A DNA stretch of 54,868 nucleotides from an uncultured Clostridium sp. (GCF_947039605.1 NZ_CAMQZG010000023.1:1-54868); one strand, 5' to 3'; positions 46,375 through 54,868 are shown, counted from the first letter of the stretch. Notes: generated by a model not told the origin, from the sequence alone. Numbers and translations are program-made.

Positions 46375-48396
46375 TTATATATTTCCATCGAATTTAAGTC
46401 CAGTTTTACTATCATATTTATAATTGGCTATATAAATATAATTCTCTGTATCATAAGTGAATAAATCCTTATCTACAAACTTTTTAACTTTTCTTACATT
46501 AACTTTTAATGATTCAGCTTCAAGGAATTTCTTTTCTTTAATTAAATCTTTAAATTCTGTATATAAACACTTTGGTAATATACTTATAGTTTCTGATCCA
46601 CACATATCATCTGTAGCATCAGAATTATAAGAACCAATTTTTAAACCTTTTATTAGTAAATCAAAATATTCTATATATTTATTATACTCATCCCAGTTAA
46701 ACTCTTTATATACTTTATCAAGATAATAATTAACTTTTTCTTCTAAAATTATACTAGAATCTTTTTCTATAACTTCGCTTATTACTTTATCTGTATTTTC
46801 TATCAAAACTTCATCATAAATAGTCTTAATATTATCATAAACAAATATATCCGCTATGTCTTTTTCAGCTTTTCTATTTACTCTTCCAAACCTTTGTAGC
46901 AAAGCATCCCATGGAGCTATTTCAGTAAACATTACATCATAATCTATATTAAGTGAAACTTCTATTGCTTGTGTTCCTATAAGTAATTTATTAGTTTTTA
47001 ATCCTTGTTCTGCAACCTCTCTATCTCTTGTATTAAATCTACCATGTATTAATTTAGTTTGATATTTCACAGAAAACCTTTCATATAACTCTTGTGAAGT
47101 TTCAACATTATTTACACATAAAATCACTTGCTTTCCCTCTTCTAAACATTTTTCTATTTTATCTAAATCATCTAAAATAGTTTTTCTTACTCTATGAATT
47201 TTATGCCTTATTCTTAAATCTTTTTTATCAGCAGTTATAAATTTAGTTATTCCCAACCTTTCTTTAATAACTTCTTGTAGACAGGTCGGAATACTAGCAC
47301 TCATAATACATACACTTGCACCTAAATTTTCTTTAAGCCATTTTAACATTTCTAATATATAACTTAACTCTTTCATATCAAAACAATGAATTTCATCCAC
47401 TATAAATATTGAATTTTTCATTTGAGCCAGTAACATTTCAAATCTTTTACACCCAAACATAGCTTTAACTAATTGAAATATAGTACAAATATTAATTTGC
47501 TTCGTACTTTTCTTAAACGCCTTATAATCATCTTTTGTAAAATCATCTTTATACTTGCCTAAAAAATATTCAGCTTTACTATGTAGCATTGCTACACTTA
47601 ACCCCATTTCATTCATATCTTTATATTGTGAATTTATACTAGCTGTATATGGAAGTATGTAGTATATTCTTTTACTCTTATCTGTATTCTGAACTATATC
47701 ACTCCAAAACATTGAAGTTGCAGTTTTTCCCAATCCTGTCATAGCCATAATTAATATATCAATTTCTTCTTTTAATGCTATAACTTCTCTTTGAATGGAG
47801 TTAGGTTTACCTTGAATTTCAAATTTATTTATTGTATCTAATCCTTTGTCTATTGTAGTTATTCCAGCTGATGCCATATGGTCACAATAGTTCAATAACC
47901 CTTTTAAAATTATATTATCTAAATCAGTAACTAATTTTTTACCTTTTCTTGTTTTGCATAAATCTATAAAGTGAGTTATATCTTCAAATTCTAAATTAAA
48001 CTTTTCACTTAACTCATCCATTTCGGATTTATACTCATTTCTTACTATATTTTCCCTAAGTTTATCTAAATCTTTATGATGTGTTAAGATTGCAAGTTTA
48101 ATATTATCAGGCAAACCTTTAATGGATGCTCCATAAATTTCATGTCTTATTGTTCTCTTTTTAGTTTCTAAGTTATCCTGAAAATACTTAACACATTTTC
48201 CTATATCATGAAGCTGGCAAGCTAAATCTAATTTTCTCTCTATTACCTCATTTAATCCAAAAACTTCTTTTATTTCTTTTCTTATCACATCTAAATCTTG
48301 ATTATGTTCAAATACATTTTTATCTTCTTCTATTGATTTTGCATTATACTTCTTACATTCATTTTGAATATCTTTCAATTTTTTTTCATCTAACAT
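46375..48396 (-). CDS. cas3: CRISPR-associated nuclease-helicase Cas3
   Basis: Degrades target DNA after recruitment by Cascade. The 673-residue protein has an N-terminal HD nuclease (LHDIGKCVKYF at about 62-72, RHEIYGA, ILTHHKD at 103-109) and a superfamily 2 helicase: Walker A MTGLGKTATS (219-228), DEIH box (334-337), SASIPT-type motif III and QRFGRVNRKAE motif VI. All metal and ATP residues appear intact, so it should be active. AAGGAGC lies upstream of ATG. It is last in the cas operon, 141 bp after cas7, and that gap contains a degenerate CRISPR mini-array. Confidence 0.92.
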   Translation of the reverse strand: MLDEKKLKDIQNECKKYNAKSIEEDKNVFEHNQDLDVIRKEIKEVFGLNEVIERKLDLACQLHDIGKCVKYFQDNLETKKRTIRHEIYGASIKGLPDNIKLAILTHHKDLDKLRENIVRNEYKSEMDELSEKFNLEFEDITHFIDLCKTRKGKKLVTDLDNIILKGLLNYCDHMASAGITTIDKGLDTINKFEIQGKPNSIQREVIALKEEIDILIMAMTGLGKTATSMFWSDIVQNTDKSKRIYYILPYTASINSQYKDMNEMGLSVAMLHSKAEYFLGKYKDDFTKDDYKAFKKSTKQINICTIFQLVKAMFGCKRFEMLLAQMKNSIFIVDEIHCFDMKELSYILEMLKWLKENLGASVCIMSASIPTCLQEVIKERLGITKFITADKKDLRIRHKIHRVRKTILDDLDKIEKCLEEGKQVILCVNNVETSQELYERFSVKYQTKLIHGRFNTRDREVAEQGLKTNKLLIGTQAIEVSLNIDYDVMFTEIAPWDALLQRFGRVNRKAEKDIADIFVYDNIKTIYDEVLIENTDKVISEVIEKDSSIILEEKVNYYLDKVYKEFNWDEYNKYIEYFDLLIKGLKIGSYNSDATDDMCGSETISILPKCLYTEFKDLIKEKKFLEAESLKVNVRKVKKFVDKDLFTYDTENYIYIANYKYDSKTGLKFDGNI

Positions 48397-48416
48397 TTTT
48401 TATTGTAGCTCCTTTT

Positions 48417-48511
48417 TATAAAATCTAATATAGTTTAATTAATACTTCCAAGTTGCTGTATAAATATTATTGACGATTCGGTCTTTATATCTAACTTAGT
48501 TTAATTAGTAC
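48417..48511 (-). CRISPR. Degenerate two-repeat mini-array between cas7 and cas3
   Basis: Two repeat-like sequences (48483-48511 and 48417-48445), each matching the array repeat at 24 of 29 positions, flank a spacer of exactly 37 bp (48446-48482), the length used in the main array. The orientation matches the main array and the operon. On the minus strand the guide would begin ACCGAATCGTC after a repeat handle ending ATATAAAG. It lies upstream of the cas3 ribosome site. It may be an array remnant or a domesticated crRNA of the CreA or cas-regulating kind. Confidence 0.8.
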
Positions 48512-48537
48512 TCTCAAAAATAAATCTACTGTGAAAT

Positions 48538-49638
48538 TCAAATTTCTATTGTAACATCAAGTGAATTGGCTAAAAACTCTCTATAAGCCCCAAAACTTCT
48601 ATGAACATTATCTACTTTTACAAACTCAAACTCCTCTGTTATTACCTTTAAACTTTCTTCAATCTCATTATAAGATTCTGCATTAAATCTATCTACACCT
48701 ATAAATACATCACTTACTCTAAACTCTTCATTTTTTTCTAGTGTTTGTCTTAACATCTTTATATCTAACCCTTTACCATTCATTAATCCTTGGAATACAT
48801 TATTACCCCATGAATATTCACCTAAAATTACAAACTTTGGTTTAGTGTCAGTTAAATAGTTATTTTGATTCCCTTGTATTGCTAAGTATTCTAAAGCTCT
48901 AAGAGTTGAATTTATTCTTTTAAATATTTCATCATTCTCTAAATCCTTTACATTTAAATTTTCTGCTGCTATTTTTGAATAATCTCTAAACTCTAAATCT
49001 TCATCAGCCACAACAAACTTACCAACTTTATCTATGTTTAAATTAGCAATTCCATAACTTACACCTGCATATGTTTCTATATTTAAAGGTAAGTTTTTTC
49101 CTGTTTCATCTTTTGAAACGCACCATTCTGTATTAACTCTTTCATTTCCAACTGCTACAACTGGACTCATTTGCATTCTTGATTTTCTTTTCATAGTTCC
49201 TGAACCAATCTTTTCATATTTTAAAGTTTTTCCTTTTCCTTTTTCACTATACATTGCCTTTAAAGCTTCATCTAACGCATTATAATCTTCCTCTGTTATA
49301 GTATCCTTTTTTGTAGCCATCATATATCCAAATATATCATCATTAGCAAATTTAGCTGGATGTGGATCACAAATTATTCTACTTTTATTTCCATTTTCAC
49401 CAGGTTGCATAACTTTTTTAGACTGCTCTAACCCATCAACTTCTCCCATGAATTGTTTTAGCCCATGCTTAGCAGATACTGTTGAAAGCATCCCTTTCCC
49501 GTTTATCTTCTTAACAAATGTCGTATTAGTTGAATTGCTTTTTTCCACATCTAATGCACTTCCTGAAAGCCTACCATTTATAATTTCTATACCATAACCT
49601 ATATTTAAAAATCTTTTTGTACCATTGCTTATCATCAT
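48538..49638 (-). CDS. cas7: Cascade backbone protein Cas7 (Cst2/DevR type)
   Basis: RNA-binding subunit that polymerises along the crRNA spacer in Cascade. The 366-residue protein sits between the cas8-like gene and cas3, as expected for type I-B operons, and has the Cas7-like start FLNIGYGIEIINGRLSGSAL and a Gly-rich, basic region near KGKGKTLKYEKIGSGTMKRK. Identification relies on this resemblance plus the operon position; the family is very divergent. It starts 14 bp after the cas8 stop with AGGAG upstream. Confidence 0.78.
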   Translation of the reverse strand: MMISNGTKRFLNIGYGIEIINGRLSGSALDVEKSNSTNTTFVKKINGKGMLSTVSAKHGLKQFMGEVDGLEQSKKVMQPGENGNKSRIICDPHPAKFANDDIFGYMMATKKDTITEEDYNALDEALKAMYSEKGKGKTLKYEKIGSGTMKRKSRMQMSPVVAVGNERVNTEWCVSKDETGKNLPLNIETYAGVSYGIANLNIDKVGKFVVADEDLEFRDYSKIAAENLNVKDLENDEIFKRINSTLRALEYLAIQGNQNNYLTDTKPKFVILGEYSWGNNVFQGLMNGKGLDIKMLRQTLEKNEEFRVSDVFIGVDRFNAESYNEIEESLKVITEEFEFVKVDNVHRSFGAYREFLANSLDVTIEI

Positions 49639-49652
49639 AATTTAACCCGCTC

Positions 49653-50828
49653 CTACATTCTTTCTATTAATTTTACTATCATTAAATTTTTTACACTTCT
49701 ATATTTCATTCTATTAGTTAATACTAATAATTCATCAGAATTAAATAGTTTTTCACCTGTAAGCTCTAAGTAACATCCTAAAGTATCTATAAGGAAATCC
49801 TCAAATGGACTTATACCTTCTTTCAGATACTTTAAAGTCTTATAACTTTCTTGTATTTTCTTTAGTTCTACAACTCCATCACAAATTTTGTCTATTAATT
49901 CAATTGTTTTAGTATTCAATCTATTTACCTCCTTATTTAAAAATTCTAATAATTCTTTACTGCATTTTATCTCAAATCTATTATTAGACTTATCAAACTT
50001 TATAATATTTTTTATGTAACTATCTGTGAGCCTTCCTTCTAGCATATTTACAAGCAAGTAATATTCCGGTGTAGTAAATTCATCCCACAAACCATTGATT
50101 TTAAGTTTATTAAACATTTCTATATCTTTATAATCTAAACCTTTTATTTCAAATGTTGGCATGCCTAAACCTATGTTGTTAAATCTAACTTGCTCAAGTG
50201 AGCCATTATAATATTTATTAACTTTAATTCCCCACATTTCTTTTATTAAGTCTACTTTTGTTGCTTCATTTTTCTTATCCTTGGCTATTTTCATGGATAT
50301 ATCTCTATTGTTTTGCACTTGAATTTTTTCAGTATAATCATACATAAAATCATTATCTGTGTGATTATATAAAATAACATCCTGCACAACTCTGCAATTA
50401 AGCATAGAAAATACTGTTAAAGTTAAGCAATGAGAACATATGTTAACACCTTGTAGGTTATTAGAGTAGTTATACATTGTAAGTGAAACTATCCCTGGCA
50501 CATATGTTTTATTGATTAAATTAAATATATTAACTTTTTTTTCACCACACCTACAACAAGTTTCTGTGCCTTTTAATTCAAATGAAGTTTTAATACTTTC
50601 TGAGAGTTCTTTGTAACCCTTCCCTTTTTGTGTTAGTGCCGAATTAGGAAAAACCATACTTTTTAAATTTGCATACTTTTCACATCCAGTAAAATCAAAT
50701 ATTCTCTCACTCATTTTTTCTATATTATCTTCTATATCTTGTTCTGTAATATCTTCTATTTCTTTATCTAAATAGTAAGCCAATATAAAAAGTCCATTAT
50801 CAACAAATACATTGTATGTTCTTTTCAC
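49653..50828 (-). CDS. cas8: Cascade large subunit Cas8 (Cst1-like, zinc-binding)
   Basis: Probable PAM-recognising large subunit, 391 residues, shorter than typical Cas8b but in the range of Cst1. Two CxxC pairs (CRCG around residues 92-95 and CSHC at 131-134) are a zinc site typical of Cst1/Cas8 proteins. The rest is divergent and mostly helical. The assignment is mainly from the order cas5-cas6-cas8-cas7-cas3 and the zinc motif. It starts two bases after the cas6 stop, so translation is coupled. Confidence 0.72.
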   Translation of the reverse strand: MKRTYNVFVDNGLFILAYYLDKEIEDITEQDIEDNIEKMSERIFDFTGCEKYANLKSMVFPNSALTQKGKGYKELSESIKTSFELKGTETCCRCGEKKVNIFNLINKTYVPGIVSLTMYNYSNNLQGVNICSHCLTLTVFSMLNCRVVQDVILYNHTDNDFMYDYTEKIQVQNNRDISMKIAKDKKNEATKVDLIKEMWGIKVNKYYNGSLEQVRFNNIGLGMPTFEIKGLDYKDIEMFNKLKINGLWDEFTTPEYYLLVNMLEGRLTDSYIKNIIKFDKSNNRFEIKCSKELLEFLNKEVNRLNTKTIELIDKICDGVVELKKIQESYKTLKYLKEGISPFEDFLIDTLGCYLELTGEKLFNSDELLVLTNRMKYRSVKNLMIVKLIERM

Positions 50829-50830
50829 AA

Positions 50831-51595
50831 CTACTCATTCCTTCCACATATATATGAAAGATGCCCCATACCTAGTGAATTATTTTGGCCTAAACCACAG
50901 TTATAAGCTATTTTTTGCATATCTACATCAGCTTGAATATATATTTCAAAATTTGAAAATCCTATGACAAATCCATCTTTATGTATATCTTTTATAAACT
51001 TTTGTTTTATCTTGCAGAAATCCTCTATTTCAAAGAATAATTCCCCTTCATATTTTTTACTATACACTGCTTCGTATTTTCTAAGTAGATTTCTCCCTAA
51101 TGCTTCATAATATCTCATATCACAAGGATTTAAGAATTCTGCTTTTTTCATATCAGGATTATATATAGATTCAACAACTGGATTTCTAACTTTGTATAGC
51201 ATTATTTTATTGAATCTAAATTTCTTATCATCTTCAACTGATTTAAGTGTTAAATTACAATTATCTATTTGTATTACTCCAGCTTTTAAAATACCTTTGA
51301 ATAATAAATTTAAAACTTTATTTGCTCCACTAATAGTAAACTTCACCGCACTACCTTTTTTAATTTCAATTCCTTCTCTTGTATAATTTGCACCTTCAAA
51401 ATACACATGAAAATTGAATAGTTTATATCTTTTGTTTTCAACTTTAAATCCTTCATTATGAATTATTTTAGTTTTTTCAGCATCTATCATAGTCATTAAT
51501 TTATACGCATCTTGCATTGATTTATATTGATAGTTATAATTTATTACACTATCTTCATTTGCTATGAAGTGAATTACTTTTCTATCTAACTGCAT
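50831..51595 (-). CDS. cas6: CRISPR RNA endoribonuclease Cas6
   Basis: Cuts the precursor CRISPR RNA in each repeat. The 254-residue protein ends with the Gly-rich loop GLGQNNSLGMGHLSYI (residues 234-249), the signature of Cas6 RAMP proteins. A His near the N-terminus (HFIANEDSVINYNY) is a candidate general base. It overlaps the cas5 gene by 14 bp and is followed at 2 bp by cas8. Confidence 0.88.
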   Translation of the reverse strand: MQLDRKVIHFIANEDSVINYNYQYKSMQDAYKLMTMIDAEKTKIIHNEGFKVENKRYKLFNFHVYFEGANYTREGIEIKKGSAVKFTISGANKVLNLLFKGILKAGVIQIDNCNLTLKSVEDDKKFRFNKIMLYKVRNPVVESIYNPDMKKAEFLNPCDMRYYEALGRNLLRKYEAVYSKKYEGELFFEIEDFCKIKQKFIKDIHKDGFVIGFSNFEIYIQADVDMQKIAYNCGLGQNNSLGMGHLSYICGRNE

Positions 51596-52223
51596 TTATT
51601 TCACCATCCTTCCAATTCCATAAGAATATGTTTTGTTCTTCTTCTTCATCATAAAATTTGTCATATTCAAATTCTTTATTGTTTTTAACAAGTTCCGTTT
51701 CATAATCATATGCACATTTATCAGAATTAAATTTAGTCAAAGTATTAATTCTTACCGGCATTCCACCTTCAATACTCATATCTGTCCACTGATTAAAACC
51801 TTGAGCTTTTTGATTTATAAGATTTACTTCTTCATCACTTACTAATGTTGCTAAATAATTTGCTTTACCCATAACTAAAGTTTCATCTAAAATAATTTTC
51901 TTATCTATATCTGTGTAAATTATCAACTCTGTATCAACTAGATGTTCTGTTATAAAGTTATCACCTGTAAATCTTCTTCCAGCTGTATATTTGTTTTTTC
52001 TTCCATCAACTTCTTTATATATTTTATTAAACTCTTTACTTATATTTTTATATTCAAAAGTAAATCCCAAAATAAAATCATTTATATTTTCTCCAAATAA
52101 ATTTTGGAGAATTCCAACTATTGATGAAATTGGTGGTTTGTCATATGTTTTTTGTAACTTTCCTTGAAGTGGAACTTTAAAATGACCTAACGGAGCTATA
52201 ATCTTAGTTTTTCTTAATTTCAT
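51582..52223 (-). CDS. cas5: Cascade subunit Cas5
   Basis: Binds the 5' handle of the crRNA. The 213-residue protein shows the Cas5 N-terminal pattern: a first strand (KLRKTKIIAPLGHFKVP), then TYDKPPISSIVGILQNLFGE, the Pro-rich segment leading to a helix seen in Cas5 families, and a later Gly-containing strand MPVRINTLTKF. It is the first gene of the operon. GAGGTG precedes the ATG. The 265-bp gap upstream contains a hairpin that ends the restriction operon and should hold the cas promoter. Confidence 0.82.
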   Translation of the reverse strand: MKLRKTKIIAPLGHFKVPLQGKLQKTYDKPPISSIVGILQNLFGENINDFILGFTFEYKNISKEFNKIYKEVDGRKNKYTAGRRFTGDNFITEHLVDTELIIYTDIDKKIILDETLVMGKANYLATLVSDEEVNLINQKAQGFNQWTDMSIEGGMPVRINTLTKFNSDKCAYDYETELVKNNKEFEYDKFYDEEEEQNIFLWNWKDGEINAVR

Positions 52224-52342
52224 TTTTTCACCTCATTTTCTTTTATAATATTATATGGATTTATTTTTAATATTTATCTATACTATTGTTCCAAAGTTTT
52301 CTAAATATATTCATAAATATTATTTTTATTTTATAGTAAAAT

Positions 52343-52376
52343 AAGCTGTGCTAAAATTTAAATTCTAGCATAGCTT
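52343..52376 (-). terminator. Hairpin after the McrBC-like operon
   Basis: A 16-bp stem with two mismatches (AAGCTGTGCTAAAATT and AATTCTAGCATAGCTT) in the 265-bp gap between the nuclease gene and cas5. The T tract is interrupted (ATTTTA) on the minus strand. It probably ends the restriction transcript before the cas promoter. Confidence 0.55.
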
Positions 52377-52488
52377 TCTTATTCTTATATTTTATTCTAA
52401 CTATTCAGGTGTTGTAATTAGTTAATTATTTCGATAACTTAAATACCTCTATAATTTTTTTTCATTTACAACGCCCTATTCTTTACAC

Positions 52489-53829
52489 TTATCTAACATC
52501 TTTCAATAGCTTTATTATTTTTATAAAGTTAAAAACTTTATTAGAAGAAAATATTTCAATAAACTCCGTATCATTTATATTCATTAAAACTATCTGATTT
52601 GCTTTTATTTTCACACTCTTCATAAATTCTAATTCAACTTGACCTACTTTCCTAGTTTCTAATTCACTTGGAAATAAAAATATATTATATATATAGTCAA
52701 TATCATTTTCTTTTATATATTTTTCACATATTGTTTCATACAAATATTGTTTTGTTACATCAGAAATACCTGGGTTAGCACTTATTTTATCATCTTCATA
52801 TTTCATACAATAATACTTAGCATCAAAGATCAATAAATATTTTTTCCCCTCATATACACACATCGTCATAATATCCGGCTTTAATATATTTCTTTTATTA
52901 TACATTTCTTTATTATCAATTACCCATTTTGGTGTTTCAAATTTATACTTGTCTTCAATGCTTTTTATTTCATTATTTAAAACTCTTGAGCATAAAGTTT
53001 CCCAAATATACTTAAAATTTCGAGTTCCATAAAAATACATTTCATTATCAACTTCACTCACACTCTTCATTTCCAGATAATTAATCATGTATGTTATTGT
53101 ATTTATTTTGCTATCTTTAAATTGTACTTCTAACTCTTTTTTCAATATTTCAGCACAAAATATAAAATCTTCTATTTGTATAATATTCCTTAAGTTTATA
53201 TCTATCTCATACCCTAATATATCTATAATTTCTTTTTTTCTTAGGAATTCAATTGCATCATTTAATATAAAATAATGCAATTTTGTAATAAAATTATCTT
53301 CTTCATCCATGTTTTCCTCTGTATAATACTCTGTATAAATATATTGTCCATTAAATACTAATGGATCTAAACTATCTATCGTATCTCCCCAATCAATAGC
53401 CCCATTTCCATTTATAATTTTTAATTTATATTCCTCAAAATATATCCCGTTACTTATATAATCTTCTAAAATTAAAATTGAATTATATATTTTACTGTTC
53501 ATCTTCTTACTTTCTGCCCATTCACTACCAACAAATATATTTCTTTCAACACTTTTTTCTAAATACATCTTTTTTAGTATTTTAAATATAGTCTTAAAAG
53601 AACTGTACTTATTATCACCTAAACTCGTATATTTAGGATTTATGCTAATAATAATCTCTCTCCAAGCTATTATTCCAACATAGTCAAAACAAAATTGCTC
53701 TTTGTTGTTATATTTAATAATGTTTTTTTTAATTAAACACGCCCATAATTCATCTATATTTTTAGTAGGCAATTTTTTCTCAAACTCTAAACTAGTCATA
53801 TATTCCAACTCTTTAAAAAATATCATCAT
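52489..53829 (-). CDS. McrC/LlaJI-like restriction nuclease subunit
   Basis: DNA-cleaving partner of the McrB-like motor encoded upstream, 446 residues. The C-terminal third has the PD-(D/E)xK nuclease core: LKPDIMTMC, then KYLLIFDAKYYCMKYEDD, followed by GISDVTKQYLYETICEKY, a pattern shared with LlaJI-type and McrC-type nucleases. The N-terminal two-thirds are probably the motor-contacting domain. It starts 7 bp after the upstream stop. If it is LlaJI-like, methyltransferase genes would lie outside the window; if McrC-like, it would cut methylated DNA. Confidence 0.75.
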   Translation of the reverse strand: MMIFFKELEYMTSLEFEKKLPTKNIDELWACLIKKNIIKYNNKEQFCFDYVGIIAWREIIISINPKYTSLGDNKYSSFKTIFKILKKMYLEKSVERNIFVGSEWAESKKMNSKIYNSILILEDYISNGIYFEEYKLKIINGNGAIDWGDTIDSLDPLVFNGQYIYTEYYTEENMDEEDNFITKLHYFILNDAIEFLRKKEIIDILGYEIDINLRNIIQIEDFIFCAEILKKELEVQFKDSKINTITYMINYLEMKSVSEVDNEMYFYGTRNFKYIWETLCSRVLNNEIKSIEDKYKFETPKWVIDNKEMYNKRNILKPDIMTMCVYEGKKYLLIFDAKYYCMKYEDDKISANPGISDVTKQYLYETICEKYIKENDIDYIYNIFLFPSELETRKVGQVELEFMKSVKIKANQIVLMNINDTEFIEIFSSNKVFNFIKIIKLLKDVR

Positions 53830-53836
53830 ATTATCA

Positions 53837-54868
53837 CTACTCTTCGCACAAACTTTCTACTACTTCTTTATTGCTTAATATAGTGTCAGCCAAAAGATCA
53901 AAAGTAAATAGTTTTTCTTCTTCATAATATTTTTTTATATCAGATATTCCCATCACATTTTCATTGAAAAAGTCTATTTTTCTATTTTTCAATATATCCT
54001 CGTATATATAAACTAATAACTTATCGATAAATATCTTTTCAAACTCTTTCACATCTTTCTTTAACTCTTCTAAGCTAAAAAAGTATGCTCCAATCAGCTT
54101 GTCTTCATTTATTTTATTCTCCAATAATTCTTCATTTATTTTCTTTCTTACATCATTCCAAAAACATTCTTTTCCATTTAATATAATTTTAATACTCTCT
54201 ATTCCCTCACTATTTTCATTTATTCCTATATATTCTGGTGTCCACCTTCTTTTAAATGCCGAATCCATATGGTAAACCCCTTGATCAGCACTATTCATTG
54301 TAGCCCAAATATACATATTCCCTGGAATTTTCAATGTATCAATTTTTAAATTTTCTTCAAATAAATAATCTTTTATATCTTCTGATATACTTATTCTATA
54401 TCTACTTTCACCATTATTTTCTCTGTCTAAAAGTTGAAAAACATCACCAAACACAGCTGCTGGATTAGCTCTATTTAGTTCTTCTATAACTAATAAATAA
54501 TTATTTTCCTTATCCTTCATAGCCTTTACTAAAGTTCGCAAAAAAGGTCCTGGTATATATTCATAAAACACCTTTTTTTCACCTTCTATAACTCTACTAA
54601 CTGGTTTATATGACCCAACGAATTGATTAAACGTATAATTAGGATGAAACGTTACTCTTTCGTATCTTTTCTCAAGCTTATATTTTTTTATATCACAACT
54701 AATTCTATAGCTTTTCCCAGTCCCTGGCGCTCCAAAAATTAATCTATTTAACGCTATATCTATCTTTTCACTATTACTACTATAGTTTAATTCTCTATTT
54801 CCTTTTACAAGTTCAACTAATTCACTATATTTTATTTGCATACTTTGACTTACCTTATTAGGGTGAAC
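53837..54868 (-). CDS. McrB-like AAA+ GTPase, truncated by the window edge
   Basis: GTP-driven translocation motor of a McrBC-type restriction system. Visible motifs are Walker A IFGAPGTGKSYRI, the Walker B segment YLLVIEELNRANP, GDVFQLLDRE and the sensor region WATMNSADQGVYHMDSAFKRRW with its arginine finger. The first ATG in the window (54841) lacks a well-spaced ribosome site, and the frame stays open to the window edge with no stop, so the N-terminal DNA-recognition part probably lies beyond. Reading from that ATG would give only 334 residues, short for McrB. Confidence 0.85.
   Translation of the reverse strand, partial: VHPNKVSQSMQIKYSELVELVKGNRELNYSSNSEKIDIALNRLIFGAPGTGKSYRISCDIKKYKLEKRYERVTFHPNYTFNQFVGSYKPVSRVIEGEKKVFYEYIPGPFLRTLVKAMKDKENNYLLVIEELNRANPAAVFGDVFQLLDRENNGESRYRISISEDIKDYLFEENLKIDTLKIPGNMYIWATMNSADQGVYHMDSAFKRRWTPEYIGINENSEGIESIKIILNGKECFWNDVRKKINEELLENKINEDKLIGAYFFSLEELKKDVKEFEKIFIDKLLVYIYEDILKNRKIDFFNENVMGISDIKKYYEEEKLFTFDLLADTILSNKEVVESLCEE

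Noticed and set aside
48397-48537. Search for a CreT-like small toxin next to the mini-array
   Set aside because: The 141-bp gap is filled by leader-like sequence, the two repeats, the spacer and the cas3 ribosome site. No small ORF with its own start signal fits.

Overview
The window is AT-rich, with strong Shine-Dalgarno sites and many intrinsic terminators. It carries a T-box leader, a lysine riboswitch, a 2-hydroxyacyl-CoA dehydratase activase pair and a type I-B CRISPR repeat resembling those of Clostridioides. Together these point to a low-GC anaerobic Firmicute of class Clostridia (Clostridiaceae or Peptostreptococcaceae). I cannot name the species.

Positions 1-31,840 look like ordinary chromosome. 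They hold an RND efflux pump with its adaptor, cardiolipin synthase, a TVP38-type membrane protein and a GNAT acetyltransferase. A lysine-riboswitch-controlled permease follows, then a patatin lipase and an acidic protein I do not recognise. Next come a MATE pump with a divergent MerR regulator and an SDR enzyme, a MarR regulator with a clear operator, and gltX behind a T-box. Then come a 43-residue small gene, trmB, a FUSC membrane protein, glycerol kinase, a CobD-like aminotransferase, a SNF2 helicase, an amino-acid ABC transporter, a small histidine-rich protein, a DDAH-like hydrolase, a Ca2+/H+ antiporter and a second MarR regulator.

Positions about 31,880-33,780 are an IS607-family element. 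Its tnpA and tnpB are each interrupted by one in-frame TAA, so it looks recently inactivated.

Positions 34,018-40,526 form a minus-strand signalling operon. In transcription order it encodes a 62-residue membrane peptide, a Hanks-type Ser/Thr kinase with a TPR ectodomain, a one-pass membrane peptide, a membrane FHA protein, a PP2C phosphatase, a TadZ/CpaE-like ATPase with a lysine-less P-loop, and a lipoprotein. The tail of the one-pass peptide repeats DTDYLE three times (once as DTDFLD) and so copies the kinase activation loop (DTDYLG). This suggests a kinase to phospho-tail to FHA relay reset by the phosphatase. No Tad pilus or type VII secretion genes are visible nearby.

Positions 40,661-45,652 hold the activase/dehydratase-like pair and a CmpB-family membrane protein.

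Positions 45,760-54,868 are a defence island on the minus strand. It holds a short CRISPR array with leader and terminator, cas3-cas7-cas8-cas6-cas5 (transcribed cas5 first) without cas1, cas2 or cas4, and an McrB/McrC-like restriction pair whose first gene runs off the window. Between cas7 and cas3 lies a degenerate two-repeat mini-array with a spacer of exactly the array's length, preceded by a piece of leader-like sequence. It is the best candidate here for an unusual element: a domesticated crRNA that could guard or regulate the Cas operon, in the manner of CreA or cas-regulating RNAs.
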